Part shown: piece by piece, positions 38,614 to 49,663 of the stretch
Layout of the letters: every line of letters starts with the position of its first letter
Numbering within the stretch: position 1 is the stretch's first letter
DNA from: Pseudomonas resinovorans NBRC 106553
GTDB lineage: Bacteria > Pseudomonadota > Gammaproteobacteria > Pseudomonadales > Pseudomonadaceae
Length of the DNA stretch: 64,000 bases
Direction of reading: 5' to 3'
NCBI RefSeq assembly: GCF_000412695.1
Contig: NC_021499.1
Location: 3,410,001-3,474,000 of the forward strand
Translations under genes and position numbers: made by a program
Notes under the pieces: generated by a model
The model's input: the letters and a program-made list of their open reading frames with translations, nothing else
Told to the model about the DNA's origin: nothing
Database searches by the model: none

Positions 38614-39362
38614 AGCGCAATCCCCCGGTGCCAGACCCGCTCGCGGGTCACCGTGTGGTAGGGCGGACGCTCCAGCTCGTAGGCCATGCTCATGGCGTCG
38701 AGCATGCTCCAGAGCACGTCCAGCTTGAACTGCAGGATCTCCAGCATGCGCTGCTGGGCCTCGACCGTGCGGTAGTGGTCGAGGGTGATGCGAAGGCCGT
38801 GCTCCACGTCGCGTCGCGCCTCCTTCAGGCGCTTGCGGAAATAGTCGTAGCCGGCCGGGTCGATCCAGGGGTAGTGCTGCGGCCAACTGTCCAGCCGCGA
38901 CTGGTGGATCTGCGGGGCGAACAGTTCGGTCAGCGAGCTGCTGGCCGCCTCCTGCCAGCTGGCGCGACGGGCGAAGTTGACGTAGGCGTCCACCGCGAAG
39001 CGCACCCCGGGCAGCACCAGCTCCTGGGACAGCACCTGCTCGCGGTCCAGGCCCACCGCCTCGGCCAGGCGCAGCCAGGCCTCGATGCCGCCCTCCTCAC
39101 CCGGCGCGCCGTCGTGGTCCTGGATGCGCTGGATCCAGTCGCGGCGGGTGTCGCGGTCCGGGCAGTTGGCGAGGATGGCGGCGTCCTTCAACGGGATGCA
39201 CACCTGGTAGTAGAAGCGGTTGGCCACCCAGCCCTGGATCTGCTCACGGCTGGCGCGGCCTTCGTACATCGCGCGGTGGTAGGGGTGGTGGATGTGGTAG
39301 CAAGCGCCCTTGGCGCGCAGGGCCTGCTCGAATTCCGCCGGGGTCATGGCTCTCTGGCTCAT
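38610..39362 (-). CDS. pqqC: pyrroloquinoline-quinone synthase PqqC
   Basis: Cofactor-free oxidase that performs the last ring closure and eight-electron oxidation to PQQ. The 250-residue all-helical protein contains [30 protein letters not shown] and [13 protein letters not shown] with the expected active-site His and Tyr. The ATG at 39362 is the family start. A small GTAGGGTGCGCC repeat lies between it and pqqB. Confidence 0.95.
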   Translation of the reverse strand: MSQRAMTPAEFEQALRAKGACYHIHHPYHRAMYEGRASREQIQGWVANRFYYQVCIPLKDAAILANCPDRDTRRDWIQRIQDHDGAPGEEGGIEAWLRLAEAVGLDREQVLSQELVLPGVRFAVDAYVNFARRASWQEAASSSLTELFAPQIHQSRLDSWPQHYPWIDPAGYDYFRKRLKEARRDVEHGLRITLDHYRTVEAQQRMLEILQFKLDVLWSMLDAMSMAYELERPPYHTVTRERVWHRGIAL

Positions 39363-39375
39363 GTTCTGGTCCCTC

Positions 39376-39396
39376 GTAGGGTGCGCCGCGCGCACC
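39376..39396. repeat. short palindrome GTAGGGTGCGCC...GGCGCACC type
   Basis: GTAGGGTGCGCCGCGCGCACC in the 43-base pqqB-pqqC gap. Further copies lie at 44057 and 46075-46127, so this is a dispersed family concentrated in the alcohol-oxidation region. Confidence 0.7.
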
Positions 39397-39405
39397 GGAT
39401 ATGGT

Positions 39406-40320
39406 TCACAGCTCGATGCCCATGCCATCCCAGGCCACTTCGATGCCATGGCGCTCCAGTTGGGCGCGCTCGGCGGAATCGACATCGAGGATCGGATTGG
39501 TGTTGTTGATGTGGATGAGCACCTTGCGCGGGCCGGGTATGCCGTCCAGCACCTCGATCATCCCGCCCGGACCACTTTGCGGCAGATGGCCCATCGCGCT
39601 GCCGAGCTTGTCGCCCACCTCGCAGTGGCGCATCTCGTCGTCGCGCCAGAGCGTGCCGTCCACCAGCAGGCAATCGGCGCGGGCCATCCAGCCCGTCAGC
39701 GCCTCGTCCACCTGGCCCAGGCCCGGGGCGTAGAAGAGGTTGCCTCCGGTGTTCAGGTCCTCGATAAACAGGCCGATGTTGTCGCCGGGGTGCGGGTTGC
39801 CCCGGTGCGGCGAGTACGGCGGCGCGCTGCTACGCAGGGGGATGGCGGTGAAGCGCAGGCCCGTGCAGGCGGGAATCTCGAAGCTCGGGTTGGCGAGCTC
39901 GATCGGGTTCCAGACGAGGCCGCCGTTCCAGTGCCGGAGCATGGGGAACAGCGGGAATCCGCTGGAAAGGTCCTGGTGGACCATGTCGGTGCACCAGACC
40001 TGGTGCGGGCAGCCCTCGCGCAGGCTCAGGAGGCCGGTGACGTGGTCGATCTGGCTGTCCATCAGGATGATCGCGGCTATACCGGTATCCCGCACGCGCC
40101 GGGCCGGCTGCAGTGGCGGATAGGCGTCGAGCTGGGCGCGGATGTCCGGCGAGGCGTTGCACAGCACCCAGTCGATGCCGTTGGCGCTGAGGGCGATGGA
40201 CGACTGGGTGCGCGGCTGGGCGCGCAGCTTGCCGCTGCGCACGCCCCGGCAATTGCGGCAGTTGCAGTTCCACTGGGGAAAACCACCGCCAGCGGCGGAG
40301 CCGAGAATCTGGATGTGCAT
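39406..40320 (-). CDS. pqqB: PQQ biosynthesis protein PqqB
   Basis: Metallo-beta-lactamase fold protein of 304 residues that acts as an iron-dependent hydroxylase of the precursor tyrosine in known systems. Motifs include [21 protein letters not shown] with its paired Cys and [17 protein letters not shown]. First of the enzyme genes after pqqA, with a stem-loop between them. Confidence 0.94.
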   Translation of the reverse strand: MHIQILGSAAGGGFPQWNCNCRNCRGVRSGKLRAQPRTQSSIALSANGIDWVLCNASPDIRAQLDAYPPLQPARRVRDTGIAAIILMDSQIDHVTGLLSLREGCPHQVWCTDMVHQDLSSGFPLFPMLRHWNGGLVWNPIELANPSFEIPACTGLRFTAIPLRSSAPPYSPHRGNPHPGDNIGLFIEDLNTGGNLFYAPGLGQVDEALTGWMARADCLLVDGTLWRDDEMRHCEVGDKLGSAMGHLPQSGPGGMIEVLDGIPGPRKVLIHINNTNPILDVDSAERAQLERHGIEVAWDGMGIEL

Positions 40321-40340
40321 GGGATAAGCCCTGGCGGGGG

Positions 40341-40357
40341 CCCCGGCAGGGCCGGGG
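40341..40357 (-). other. pqqA-pqqB intercistronic stem-loop
   Basis: CCCCGGC AGG GCCGGGG in the 46-base gap after pqqA. No U-tract follows, so it may stabilise a short pqqA transcript or partly stop transcription, allowing more PqqA peptide than PqqB-E enzymes. Confidence 0.5.
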
Positions 40358-40366
40358 CGATGCAGA

Positions 40367-40438
40367 TCAGCGGTTGGCGAAGTACAGGGTCACTTCGAAA
40401 CCAATGCGCAGATCGGTAAAGGCGGGTTTAGTCCACAT
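40367..40438 (-). CDS. pqqA: PQQ precursor peptide PqqA
   Basis: 23-residue precursor of pyrroloquinoline quinone, too short for most gene finders. It starts [11 protein letters not shown] and carries the conserved Glu15-x3-Tyr19 (FEVTLYF) whose side chains become PQQ, ending in ANR. A GAGGATTGCTCC leader gives the ribosome site. It precedes pqqB by 46 bases. Confidence 0.95.
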   Translation of the reverse strand: MWTKPAFTDLRIGFEVTLYFANR

Positions 40439-40506
40439 GGAGCAATCCTCTTGTTATTCCGCCGGAGGATTCCGGCAAGTCCAGTTAAACACCGGCGCGG
40501 AGGGGT

Positions 40507-40523
40507 CCGAATGGTACTTTCGG
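40507..40523. promoter_or_regulatory. inverted repeat upstream of pqqA
   Basis: CCGAA TGGTACT TTCGG, 69-85 bases before the pqqA start. The core GGTACTTTC also appears at 57838-57846 beside a regulator motif. It could be the site through which an alcohol-responsive regulator controls pqq genes; this is a guess. Confidence 0.35.
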
Positions 40524-40576
40524 AGGAGATTCGCTCCTGATTTGGTAGGGGTCTTTGCGCCCCGTCGAACATCGCT

Positions 40577-40680
40577 GATGGGTTTCGCGCTGCTCAACCA
40601 CATCCTACGTATTCGATCCCCTTGGACGCGCTTCGTAGGATGGGTCGGGCGGCGTTCCGCGAGCGGAGCGATACCCATCA
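40577..40680. repeat. extragenic repeats between exaC and pqqA
   Basis: A GATGGGTTTCGC...CATCCTACG half element followed by GTAGGATGGGTCGGGC...GATACCCATC, inverted relative to each other. Confidence 0.75.
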
Positions 40681-40689
40681 CTTCGGGAA

Positions 40690-40717
40690 AACAAAAACGC
40701 GGCCCGAAGGCCGCGTT
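40690..40717 (-). terminator. rho-independent terminator of exaC
   Basis: On the minus strand AACGCGGCC, loop TTCG, GGCCGCGTT, then TTTGTTTT. A textbook intrinsic terminator 20 bases after the exaC stop. Confidence 0.9.
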
Positions 40718-40737
40718 CTTTCATTGCAGGCTGGGGA

Positions 40738-42258
<1,521 letters not shown>

Positions 42259-42364
42259 GGCGTTGTTCTCTCTGGTCGGTACCGGCCCGGTTGGGCAGGC
42301 TGTGGACCGATCTTAGTCAGCCGCCACCCGCCCCCGGTATGCGCCCATGGGCGCGACGCCTTCG

Positions 42365-43954
42365 TTATTTAGTAGTAGTTGGCCGGGCCCGTTGCAGAGC
42401 CTTGCGCGGCTTGGCCGAAGCGCTGGCGGCGGCCTGCTCGGGCCGGTAGCCCAGGCGCAGGCCGCCCCAGTGGCGGCCCTGCACGACGATGGGCACCGAC
42501 AGGTCATGCATCAGCTCGCCGGTGTCGCGGGTATAGGTCTGCAGCAACAACGGCTGCTGGTGGCTGCCGCAGCGGACGCCGGTGCGGTCGTTGAACATGC
42601 GCTTGCTGCGGCTGCGCGCCGTGTCGTGCTCGCGATCGCCCGTGGGCGCCTGGCTGAAGGCCAGGTTGTGGGTCGGCACAAAGCCCTCCTGGGTGCAGGC
42701 GATGGCGAACACCAGGCCCTCGTGTTCCTTGAGCAGGGGCTCCTGGATCTCCGGCAGGACCTGGTCGGTGTAGCGGTCGAAGCGCGAGCCGTACTTCTGC
42801 GGGTAGGTGCCGGGCACCACCTGGAAGCGCCGGTCGAAGAGGTCCTCCAGGCCGATGCGGCCGGCGCCCACGTCCGCCTCGAAGCGCTCGGCGATGGCCG
42901 CCGCGCCACGCCGGGCCAGGTCGTAGACGCGCTGGTGGTAGTCATCCAGCCCTACTTCGGCCAGGCGTTCGCTGATGGTTTCGGCCTGGCCCTCCAGCTG
43001 GCTGGCGGCTTCGGCCAGGCGCCGGGTTTGCGCGTCGCTCTCGCCGAGGTCGCCGCGCATCTGCCCCACCGCCTCGAACAGATCGGTCAACTGGTCGCGG
43101 TTGGTGCGGGCGCCCTGGGCGATCTCGTCCACCTGCCCTTCCACCGCCGCCGCCAGCCCGGCGATCTTTTCCAGCTGGCGACCGGTGAGTTCCACCTGGC
43201 CGACGCCGGCTTCCAGGTCCTCCGACAGCTGGCGGATCTGCTCCACCACCAGGGCGGTCTGGCGCTGGATATCGGCCACCATCTGCCCCACCTCGCCGGT
43301 GGCGCTGGCGGTGCGTCCGGCCAGGCCGCGCACTTCGTCCGCCACCACGGCGAAGCCACGGCCGTGCTCGCCGGCCCGCGCCGCCTCGATGGCGGCGTTC
43401 AACGCCAGCAGGTTGGTCTGGCTGGCGATGGACTGGATCACCTGGGCCACCTGCTGGATTTCCTCGCCGCGCTGGCTGAGCCCGGCGATCAGCTCGCGAC
43501 TGGCGCCGGCGCGCTGGCTGAGCTGGTACATGAGGTCGATGGCCTGGCGCAGCACCTCGCGGCCCTCGTCGCTGCTCTGCCGGGCATCCGCGGCGGCGGC
43601 CAGGGCCTGCTGGCTGAGGTTGGAGGTGGCGGCTTCGGTTTCGATCATCACCTCGGCGCCGCCGACGATGCGCTCGGCGGATTGCAGCTGGGACTTCAGG
43701 CGTTCGGCCAGACGGTCCACCGACCAGGCCACCCCGGCGGCGGACAGTGCGTTGTGGCTGGTGCTGCGGGACAGGTCGCGGGTCAGCCGCGCGAGGTCGG
43801 CGCCCTCCTCCCGCCTTTGCGCCGGCTGCGGCCGCGCCCGCAGCAGCCAGGGCAAGGGCAGCAGCGCCAGGATGGCCAGCCAGGGCGGCAGGCCGGCGAA
43901 GGTGGCGGCGGCCGCGAGAAGGATCAGAAGGCTGTGGATCAGGCAGTGACGCAT
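42365..43954 (-). CDS. methyl-accepting chemotaxis protein with C-terminal sensor domain
   Basis: 529 residues. Two closely spaced hydrophobic segments in the first 40 residues leave almost no periplasmic loop, so sensing is cytoplasmic. The signalling domain (about 90-330) has the invariant tip [20 protein letters not shown] and [22 protein letters not shown]-terminal domain (about 350-515) carries PTHNLAFSQ and [21 protein letters not shown], a Cache-like ligand fold placed after the signalling module. The gene lies between exaC and pedH, so alcohols, aldehydes or their acids are likely attractants. Confidence 0.85.
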   Translation of the reverse strand: MRHCLIHSLLILLAAAATFAGLPPWLAILALLPLPWLLRARPQPAQRREEGADLARLTRDLSRSTSHNALSAAGVAWSVDRLAERLKSQLQSAERIVGGAEVMIETEAATSNLSQQALAAAADARQSSDEGREVLRQAIDLMYQLSQRAGASRELIAGLSQRGEEIQQVAQVIQSIASQTNLLALNAAIEAARAGEHGRGFAVVADEVRGLAGRTASATGEVGQMVADIQRQTALVVEQIRQLSEDLEAGVGQVELTGRQLEKIAGLAAAVEGQVDEIAQGARTNRDQLTDLFEAVGQMRGDLGESDAQTRRLAEAASQLEGQAETISERLAEVGLDDYHQRVYDLARRGAAAIAERFEADVGAGRIGLEDLFDRRFQVVPGTYPQKYGSRFDRYTDQVLPEIQEPLLKEHEGLVFAIACTQEGFVPTHNLAFSQAPTGDREHDTARSRSKRMFNDRTGVRCGSHQQPLLLQTYTRDTGELMHDLSVPIVVQGRHWGGLRLGYRPEQAAASASAKPRKALQRARPTTTK

Positions 43955-44056
43955 CGCTCGTCCCTTTTGTTGTCATTGTTTGGGGCTATTAAGCGGCGAA
44001 TCGCCAGCAGTGGACATGGTTCCTTGGTCGTAGATCGAAGGATGCGGTCGGCACAG

Positions 44057-44077
44057 GTAGGGTGCGCCGTGCGCACC
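44057..44077. repeat. short palindrome GTAGGGTGCGCC family
   Basis: GTAGGGTGCGCCGTGCGCACC, downstream of the pedH terminator. Confidence 0.65.
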
Positions 44078-44090
44078 GCGCAGAAACGAC

Positions 44091-44112
44091 AAGGCCCGCC
44101 GGAGCGGGCCTT
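44091..44112 (-). terminator. terminator of the pedH-like gene
   Basis: On the minus strand AAGGCCCGC, loop TCCG, GCGGGCCTT, then GTCGTTTC. It lies 8 bases after the stop codon. Confidence 0.8.
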
Positions 44113-44119
44113 GCGGGTA

Positions 44120-45904
44120 TCAACGCTTGGCCAGCGCCTCGGCCTTGGGCAGCTTGAAGGTCCAGAGCATGCCGCCCTGGTTCAGGTCCTGAATGCGCTT
44201 GGCCACCTCGCCGCCCCACAGCGGCACCGCGCCGCCCCAGCCGGAGAGCACCGAGACGTACTGTTCGCCGTCCATTTCCCAGGTGATGGGCGAGCCGATC
44301 ACGCCGGAGCCGGTGTTGAACTCATAGAGCTTCTTGCCGGTCTTGGCGTCGAAGGCCATCAGGTAGCCCTCGGGGTTGCCGGTGAACACCAGGTTGCCCT
44401 TGGTGGCCAGCACACCGCCCCAGAGCGGTGCGTAGTTCTTGTAGCGCCAGACTTCCTTGCCGCTCTTCGGGTCGATGGCGCGCAGCACGCCGATGTAGTC
44501 CTCGTTCAGCGGCTTGATGGTGAAGCCTGCGCCGAGGTACGCCGCGCCCTTCTTGTAGGCGATGTTCTCGTTCCACATGTCCATGCCCCACTCGTTGGAG
44601 GGCACGTAGAACAGGCCGGTGTCCTGGCTGTAGGCCATGGGCATCCAGTTCTTGCCGCCGAGGAAGGACGGCGCCACGAACACCGAGCTGCCGTGCTTGC
44701 CGTCGGCACCCGGGACACCGGGGCGCTTGGCGTCGTCATAGATCGGCCGGCCGTCCTTGTCCAGGCCCTTGGCCCAGGTCACGGTGTCGACGAAGGGGAA
44801 GCCCCGGATGAACTTGCCGTTGGTGCGGTCCAGTACGTAGAAGAAGCCGTTGCGGTCGGCGGTGGCGGCGGCTTTCACGGTCTTGCCGCCATCCTTGTAG
44901 TCGAAGGACACCAGTTCGTTCACGCCGTCGAAGTCCCAGCCGTCGTGGGGCGTGGTCTGGAAGTGCCATTTGATCGAGCCGTCCTCCGGGTTCAGCGCCA
45001 GACGCGAGGAGGAGTAGAGGTTGTCGCCGGGGCGCAGGTGGGAGTTCCACGGCGAGGGGTTGCCGGTGCCGATCAGCAGGGTGTCGGTGTCGGCGTCGTA
45101 GTAGCCGCCCAGCCAGGGCGCCGCGCCGCCGGTCTTCCACAGGTCGCCTGGCCAGGTCTTGCCGGCTTCGCCGCCGGAGATGCCGCTCTCCACCTTCTTG
45201 CCGTCCTTGAAGACGTAGCCCATGTGGCCTTCCACGGTGGGACGGGACCAGAGCAGCTCGCCGTTTTTCGGGTTGTAGGCCTCGACCTTGCCCACCACGC
45301 CGAACTCGCCGCCGGCCACGCCGGTGATCAGCTTGCCCTTGACCACCAGGGGCGCGGCGGAGATCGAGTAGCCGGCCTTGTAGTCGGCCACGGTCTTGCG
45401 CCACACCACCTTGCCGGTGTCCTTGTTCAGGGCCACCAGCTTGGCGTCCAGGGTGCCGAAGATCACCAGGTCGTCGTACAGGGCCACACCCCGGTTGATC
45501 ACGTCGCAGCAGGGCATGATGCCGTCGGGCAGGCGCGCGTCGTACTGCCAGAGTTTCTTGCCGGTGCGCGCGTCCACGGCGAACACCCGCGAATAGGAAC
45601 CGGTGACGTACATCACGCCGTCCTTCACCAGCGGCTGGGCCTGCTGGCCGCGCTGCTTCTCACCACCGAAGGACAGCGCCCACACCGGGCGCAGCTGCTG
45701 CACGTTGTCGCTGTTGAGCGCCTCGAGGGTGCTGTAGCGCTGGCCCTTGAGGCCCAGGCCATTGGTCACCACCTGGTCGGTGGTGGTGGCGTCGTCGAGG
45801 ATGTCCTGATCGGTGACACCGGCCAGGGCCAGGCTGCTGGACAGCATGACGGCGACGCACAGCAGCGTCCGGGCGAAAGGCTGGTGGGGTGTGGCGAGCT
45901 TCAT
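44120..45904 (-). CDS. pedH: PQQ-dependent alcohol dehydrogenase, lanthanide type (PedH-like)
   Basis: Periplasmic quinoprotein, 594 residues with signal peptide (ending LALAG). Eight-bladed propeller with tryptophan-docking repeats, the vicinal disulfide Cys132-Cys133 that packs on PQQ, and metal-site residues Glu200 and Asn282. The catalytic motif is WDFD: Asp324 with a second Asp at 326. That extra Asp is the hallmark of rare-earth-dependent enzymes (PedH, XoxF); calcium enzymes have Ser, Ala or Thr there. The ATG at 45904 was chosen for the signal peptide. A regulator-type dyad lies 111-125 bases upstream. Confidence 0.9.
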   Translation of the reverse strand: MKLATPHQPFARTLLCVAVMLSSSLALAGVTDQDILDDATTTDQVVTNGLGLKGQRYSTLEALNSDNVQQLRPVWALSFGGEKQRGQQAQPLVKDGVMYVTGSYSRVFAVDARTGKKLWQYDARLPDGIMPCCDVINRGVALYDDLVIFGTLDAKLVALNKDTGKVVWRKTVADYKAGYSISAAPLVVKGKLITGVAGGEFGVVGKVEAYNPKNGELLWSRPTVEGHMGYVFKDGKKVESGISGGEAGKTWPGDLWKTGGAAPWLGGYYDADTDTLLIGTGNPSPWNSHLRPGDNLYSSSRLALNPEDGSIKWHFQTTPHDGWDFDGVNELVSFDYKDGGKTVKAAATADRNGFFYVLDRTNGKFIRGFPFVDTVTWAKGLDKDGRPIYDDAKRPGVPGADGKHGSSVFVAPSFLGGKNWMPMAYSQDTGLFYVPSNEWGMDMWNENIAYKKGAAYLGAGFTIKPLNEDYIGVLRAIDPKSGKEVWRYKNYAPLWGGVLATKGNLVFTGNPEGYLMAFDAKTGKKLYEFNTGSGVIGSPITWEMDGEQYVSVLSGWGGAVPLWGGEVAKRIQDLNQGGMLWTFKLPKAEALAKR

Positions 45905-46014
45905 TGCGGCTACCTCTGCGGGCTTGTTGTTGTGATCCGGGAAATTTTCCCGGTCTGCCGCAAATTCTTGGTTCGCGGGTGTCGCCCAACAATTGGACGC
46001 AGTGCGGATTTTCC

Positions 46015-46029
46015 TCCTCCGTTGGTAGC
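46015..46029. promoter_or_regulatory. dyad motif upstream of pedH
   Basis: TCCTCCGTTGGTAGC, a weaker member of the ACTACC-N2-GGTAGT family, 111 bases upstream of the pedH start. The same motif is 113 bases upstream of pedF in the same orientation. Confidence 0.55.
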
Positions 46030-46074
46030 AATACCGGCGCCCTTGGCGGGCAGTGGGTGGTGCAGTAATGCGGT

Positions 46075-46127
46075 GGTGCGCGCGGCGCACTCTACGGGTC
46101 CCTGCGGTAGGGTGCGCCGCGCGCACC
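46075..46127. repeat. inverted pair of GTAGGGTGCGCC repeats
   Basis: GGTGCGCGCGGCGCACTCTAC then GTAGGGTGCGCCGCGCGCACC, just after the stop codon of the hydrolase gene; it may stop read-through into pedH. Confidence 0.7.
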
Positions 46128-46137
46128 GATCGGGGCG

Positions 46138-47073
46138 TCACTGCGCCGGCACATCCACCCTTGGCATCCGCGCCAGTTCGTACTTCGGATAGAGGTGGCT
46201 GACGCTGCGGATCAGCTCGTAGCGGCTGAGGTTGACCTTGGCGAAACGCTCGGGGATGGGAGCGCGGATCACCTCGTTCATCTCTTCGCCCTTGGCCGCC
46301 GCATCCCTCAGCAGGCCATCGAGCCAGCCCAGGTAGTCGCGCATCTGCGCGAACGGCGCGTGGTCCTGGCTGACGGGGCCGTGGCCGGGCACCAGGGTCT
46401 TCCAGGGGAGTTGTTCCAGGGTGTCGATGTCCGCCTGCCAGGCATCCAGGCCGGGGCTGTTAGGGGTGGTCAGGGCGCGCTGGTAGAACACCAGGTCGCC
46501 GGCGAAGAGCACGCCGGTAGTCTCGTCCAGCACCGCCAGGTCGGCCCCGGTGTGGCCGGTCAGGCCCAGCAGACGCAGGCGGTGGCCGCCGATCTCGCGC
46601 ACACCGGGCTCCACCGTCTGGTTCGGCAACACCACCTCGGTGCCGCGCATCCAGTCACCGACCAGGCGGTACATGTTCTCCGCCATGGCGTTGCCCTGCT
46701 CTTCCAGCAGCGTGCCGGTGCCGGCCAGGGCGGCGATGGGCACGTCGGCGAAGGCCTGGTTGCCCAGCACATGGTCGGGATGGTGGTGGGTGAGGAGCAC
46801 GAGAACGATGGGTTGCTCCGTGACCTTGGCGATGGCCCGGCGCATGGCCTCGCCATAGGCCTTCGAGGGCCCGCTGTCGATCACCACCACCCCCGCCTCG
46901 GTGACGATGAAGCCGGTGTTGACGATATTGCCGCCGTTGTCCTTGGCGAAGTTGTCGGTGCTGCCTTCCAGCAGCCAGGTGCCGTCGGCGATCTGCCGGG
47001 GCGCCAGGGCGTAGTCCTGGGTGGCGGCGGCGTTGAATGCGAGCAAAGCCAGCATCAGGGCGATCAGGCGCAT
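46138..47073 (-). CDS. quinoprotein-associated zinc metallohydrolase
   Basis: Exported metallo-beta-lactamase-fold protein of 311 residues with a signal peptide (ending NAAAT). Zinc motif THHHPDH at about 95-101, further ligands in [19 protein letters not shown] and LVPGHGP. This family is found only beside PQQ alcohol dehydrogenases and SoxYZ-like carriers (quinoprotein relay system). Equivalent to the hydrolase gene between pedF and pedH in P. putida. Reaction unknown. It starts 9 bases after the SoxYZ-like gene. Confidence 0.85.
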   Translation of the reverse strand: MRLIALMLALLAFNAAATQDYALAPRQIADGTWLLEGSTDNFAKDNGGNIVNTGFIVTEAGVVVIDSGPSKAYGEAMRRAIAKVTEQPIVLVLLTHHHPDHVLGNQAFADVPIAALAGTGTLLEEQGNAMAENMYRLVGDWMRGTEVVLPNQTVEPGVREIGGHRLRLLGLTGHTGADLAVLDETTGVLFAGDLVFYQRALTTPNSPGLDAWQADIDTLEQLPWKTLVPGHGPVSQDHAPFAQMRDYLGWLDGLLRDAAAKGEEMNEVIRAPIPERFAKVNLSRYELIRSVSHLYPKYELARMPRVDVPAQ

Positions 47074-47082
47074 GGTGCCTCC

Positions 47083-47832
47083 TCAGAAGCTGGCTTCGAA
47101 CTCGTTGCCGTTGTTGTCCCGCAGCCACAGTCGTGCGTCATCGCTACCGCGCACCTGCAGGCTGATGGTGGGGTTCTCGCTCACCGCCGGGAACAGCTCC
47201 AGGGTGGCCAGGGGCTTGCCGCTGGCATCGCGCAGCTCGGCCTGGTTGAGGAAGAACTCGGGGATGCCGCCCACCAGGCCGTTGTCCATGGGGTGGTCGA
47301 TGCGCAGGCGCAGGCGGTTGCCGTCACCCAGGGGGAAGCGGCCGCCATGGACCTGGCCCAGGCGGTCCTCCCAGCCGGCCTGGGCGCGCACCACGCTGGG
47401 GGCGGTGCAGCCGCCGCCGGCGGCGTCCACCCGGGTGGAGCCGATGTGCCAGAGGCCGTCGCGGGTGAGCACGGCGGCGCGGATGGGCGTGGCCTGCTCG
47501 ACGCGGATGCGGATGGCCAGCAGCGGCTCCACTCGCTCGCCGGGCTCGAAGATGAAGATGCGCGGAATGGGATTGAGCTCGGCCCAGGCCATGATCTTCA
47601 CCACCTGCCCGGTGAAGGCGCGGGCGTCCACCTGGATCGGCACCTGGCGCGCGTCCTCGGCGAACGGCGGCGCCTCCAGCACCACCCTGGGGTCGAAGAC
47701 GTAGGGCTCACTCCCCAAGAGGCGCTGGTGGAAGTAGTCCCACATCACCGACTCCACCGGGTCGGCCCCGGCGCCCCAGAGCGGCGCGCTGGCGCCCACC
47801 AGGCCCAACAGCAGCAACGAACGCCTGTGCAT
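47083..47832 (-). CDS. quinoprotein-associated SoxYZ-like carrier
   Basis: 249-residue exported protein (signal MHRRSLLLLGLVGASAPLWG). An N-terminal SoxY-like part ends in GGGCTAPS, whose Cys corresponds to the swinging-arm cysteine of SoxY. The C-terminal part resembles SoxZ (HPMDNGLVGGIPEFFL). Such a fused carrier probably holds an intermediate covalently during quinoprotein oxidation. It is cotranscribed with the MoxJ-like and zinc hydrolase genes (12- and 9-base gaps). Confidence 0.85.
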   Translation of the reverse strand: MHRRSLLLLGLVGASAPLWGAGADPVESVMWDYFHQRLLGSEPYVFDPRVVLEAPPFAEDARQVPIQVDARAFTGQVVKIMAWAELNPIPRIFIFEPGERVEPLLAIRIRVEQATPIRAAVLTRDGLWHIGSTRVDAAGGGCTAPSVVRAQAGWEDRLGQVHGGRFPLGDGNRLRLRIDHPMDNGLVGGIPEFFLNQAELRDASGKPLATLELFPAVSENPTISLQVRGSDDARLWLRDNNGNEFEASF

Positions 47833-47844
47833 CCCGCACCTCCG

Positions 47845-48723
47845 TCATTGGACTTCCTGATAGAACCCCGGCAGCTCGTAGCGCAGGCCGTAGGCGGCGT
47901 AGAGCTTCTCCAGGCGGCCGTCGCGGATCATGCCGTCCACGCCCTCTTCCACCGCATTGGCCAGCTGGCGGTTGCTTTCGTGCACCGCCATGCCGATATC
48001 CCAGTCGGGCTGGCCGAGGTTGGGGTAGGTGTTGTCGGCATCGCGGATCTGCGGGTCGTGGGCCTGGTGCTCCAGCCAGTCCAGCTCGCCGCGCAGGGCC
48101 ATCACCGCGTCCACCTCGCCCTTGCGCATACCCTCGAAGGCCGCCGCAGGGCCCGGGTAGTGATGGGTGTTGCGTGCCAGGCGCCCGGCGAACACCGAGG
48201 TGAGGTAGAAGGACGGCACGCTTTCCAGCTCCACCCCGATGGGGTGGAACTGGAACACGCCGATGCTCGGCACCTCCGGCAGCCGCCGGCTGTCGTAGGC
48301 CACCTGCCAGCGCTCGCGCTGGTAGGGGCCGAACATCACCACCTGCTCGTTGGCCAGTTCGCCCACGTCGTTGCGCTTCTGCGCGTAGTCGCGATCGTAG
48401 GGCACCCGCAGCATGAGGTCGGCGAGCTGGCCGGGGCGCATGTAGTGGCCCTTCCAGATGAAGTTGCGCAGGTCGTCGTCGAGCTTCTCGCCCGGGGTGA
48501 CCCAGAGCAGCTCGAGCTTGAGGCCAAGGTCCTCGGCCAGGGCGCGGGCGAGGTCCACATCCACACCGCGCGCCTGTTCGCCTTCCTTGAAGCTGTAGGG
48601 GGCGAAATTCTCGTACACCGCCACCCGCAGCACGCCGGAGTCGACGATGTCGTCATAGGGCCGCACCTGTGCCTGCGCCAACGGCAGGCACAGCAGCCAG
48701 CAGAGCAGGAGCAGCGCGCGCAT
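47845..48723 (-). CDS. MoxJ/XoxJ-like periplasmic binding protein
   Basis: 292 residues with a signal peptide ending AQA and a type 2 periplasmic binding fold (VRPYDDIVDSGVLRVAVYENFAPYSF). Members of this quinoprotein-associated family, including MxaJ and XoxJ, bind the dehydrogenase and are thought to help load PQQ and metal. The ATG at 48723 is 5 bases after the cytochrome gene. It is equivalent to pedG-region genes of P. putida. Confidence 0.83.
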   Translation of the reverse strand: MRALLLLCWLLCLPLAQAQVRPYDDIVDSGVLRVAVYENFAPYSFKEGEQARGVDVDLARALAEDLGLKLELLWVTPGEKLDDDLRNFIWKGHYMRPGQLADLMLRVPYDRDYAQKRNDVGELANEQVVMFGPYQRERWQVAYDSRRLPEVPSIGVFQFHPIGVELESVPSFYLTSVFAGRLARNTHHYPGPAAAFEGMRKGEVDAVMALRGELDWLEHQAHDPQIRDADNTYPNLGQPDWDIGMAVHESNRQLANAVEEGVDGMIRDGRLEKLYAAYGLRYELPGFYQEVQ

Positions 48724-48728
48724 GGCGG

Positions 48729-49166
48729 TCACTCGTCCACGTGCACGCTGTCCAGGTAGGTGCGGATGGCCCAGAGGGCTTCCTGACTGAGGAAGTCGGC
48801 CATCTTCGGCATGTACACCGCGCCGTCGCGCACCGCGCCATTGATCACTCGCTCCTTGAACCACTCATCGCCGCTGGCGTCGGTCTCCAGGTAGCGCAGG
48901 TCGGGAGCGATGCCGCCGGACTTGGCTTCCAGGCCGTGGCAGCGGGCGCAGTTCTGGTTATAGGCCGAGGAGCCGATCTCCACCGCCAGGTCGTGCTTGG
49001 CGTACGGCGCGCGGTAGGGGTTCTCGTCGCGCCATTCCTTGCCGAGCGGCTCCAGGCCTTCGGTGTTCACGGCCTGGGGCACCACGTCGCCATGGGCCAG
49101 GACGGTTGCACTCAGGGTCAGGCCGGCCAGGAAGGTGAGGCCGCGCAGTGCGCTGTTCTTGTTCAT
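48729..49166 (-). CDS. exaB: cytochrome c550, electron acceptor of the alcohol dehydrogenases
   Basis: Periplasmic c-type cytochrome (PedF/ExaB), 145 residues, signal peptide ending VLAHG, haem site CARCH and axial Met in VYMPKMADFL. It takes electrons from PQQH2 in PedE/PedH. The start is ATG 49166, which has GAGG nine bases upstream; an ATG at 49175 lies too close to that site. It heads a four-gene minus-strand operon and is divergent from pedE. Confidence 0.92.
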   Translation of the reverse strand: MNKNSALRGLTFLAGLTLSATVLAHGDVVPQAVNTEGLEPLGKEWRDENPYRAPYAKHDLAVEIGSSAYNQNCARCHGLEAKSGGIAPDLRYLETDASGDEWFKERVINGAVRDGAVYMPKMADFLSQEALWAIRTYLDSVHVDE

Positions 49167-49278
49167 CAGGTACATCCTCGTTGAGCTGCTGGGCAAGGCG
49201 CGCTCTGCCAGGGAGCGCTGTGGGGAAATGGTAAGAAGCCCCCGGCCACACCCCCATCCTGCTTTGGTGGCCTGGCCC

Positions 49279-49293
49279 TACTCCCTTGGTAGT
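49279..49293. promoter_or_regulatory. dyad motif upstream of the cytochrome c550 operon
   Basis: TACTCCCTTGGTAGT, 113 bases upstream of the cytochrome start; member of the ACTACC-N2-GGTAGT family. Confidence 0.65.
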
Positions 49294-49423
49294 AATGCGG
49301 GTGGAGATGGTCGAAAGCCGCTGCTCACCCGCCGCCGGCATGCAGGCGCAAGCGTGCCGGCGAACGGTAGGTAACCGTTCGCCGGCACATCGGTGATCTG
49401 GGGAATGCGTCTGGAAGGAATGC

Positions 49424-49567
49424 TCAGCCGGCCCGCTGCGGGAAAGCGCCCTGGGCGTGCGGGTGGCTCGTATGCGCGGCCGCTTCGCCGGCTGCCCTGG
49501 CCACTTCGAATTCGAGCAGGCAGCAGATGAGTGCCAGTGGCAGGAGCAGGTGTTTGATGATGGCCAT
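49424..49567 (-). CDS. small hydrophobic peptide of the PQQ region, copy 1
   Basis: 47-residue peptide, not in usual annotations. A basic N-terminus (MAIIKHLLLP) leads a single hydrophobic segment to about residue 20 (LALICCLLEF), followed by a short hydrophilic Ala/His-rich tail. The ATG at 49567 has GGACTCCGCA upstream (weak site). It closely resembles the 40-residue peptide at 57631-57753: both share M-x-I-x-KHLLLP and L-I-x-x-LL-x-F-[ED]. Likely a membrane-inserted or secreted small protein. It lies between the cytochrome operon and pedE. Confidence 0.65.
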   Translation of the reverse strand: MAIIKHLLLPLALICCLLEFEVARAAGEAAAHTSHPHAQGAFPQRAG

Positions 49568-49630
49568 TGCGGAGTCCTCTGACAGGTTTCCCTTGCATGT
49601 CAGGCTACTGCCGGGCGTCGCGCCTGGCTC

Positions 49631-49663
49631 TAGTACCTTGGTATCTGCGGCCTAATACCTTGT
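49631..49663. promoter_or_regulatory. dyad motif and half copy between peptide 1 and pedE
   Basis: TAGTACCTTGGTATC (49631-49645) and, 22 bases on, TAATACCTTGT (49653-49663). It is 64 bases upstream of the small peptide and about 227 before pedE. The 304-base gap 49568-49871 has no other gene. Confidence 0.65.

Noticed and set aside
42347..46192. 1281-codon open frame on the plus strand opposite the chemoreceptor and pedH
   Set aside because: It is antisense to two genes with clear family matches; long shadow frames are expected at this GC content, and the translation is low-complexity with no domain.
46195..48759. 854-codon plus-strand open frame over the hydrolase, SoxYZ-like and MoxJ-like genes
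   Set aside because: Antisense shadow of three well-supported exported proteins, with His/Gln/Gly/Val-rich composition typical of such shadows.
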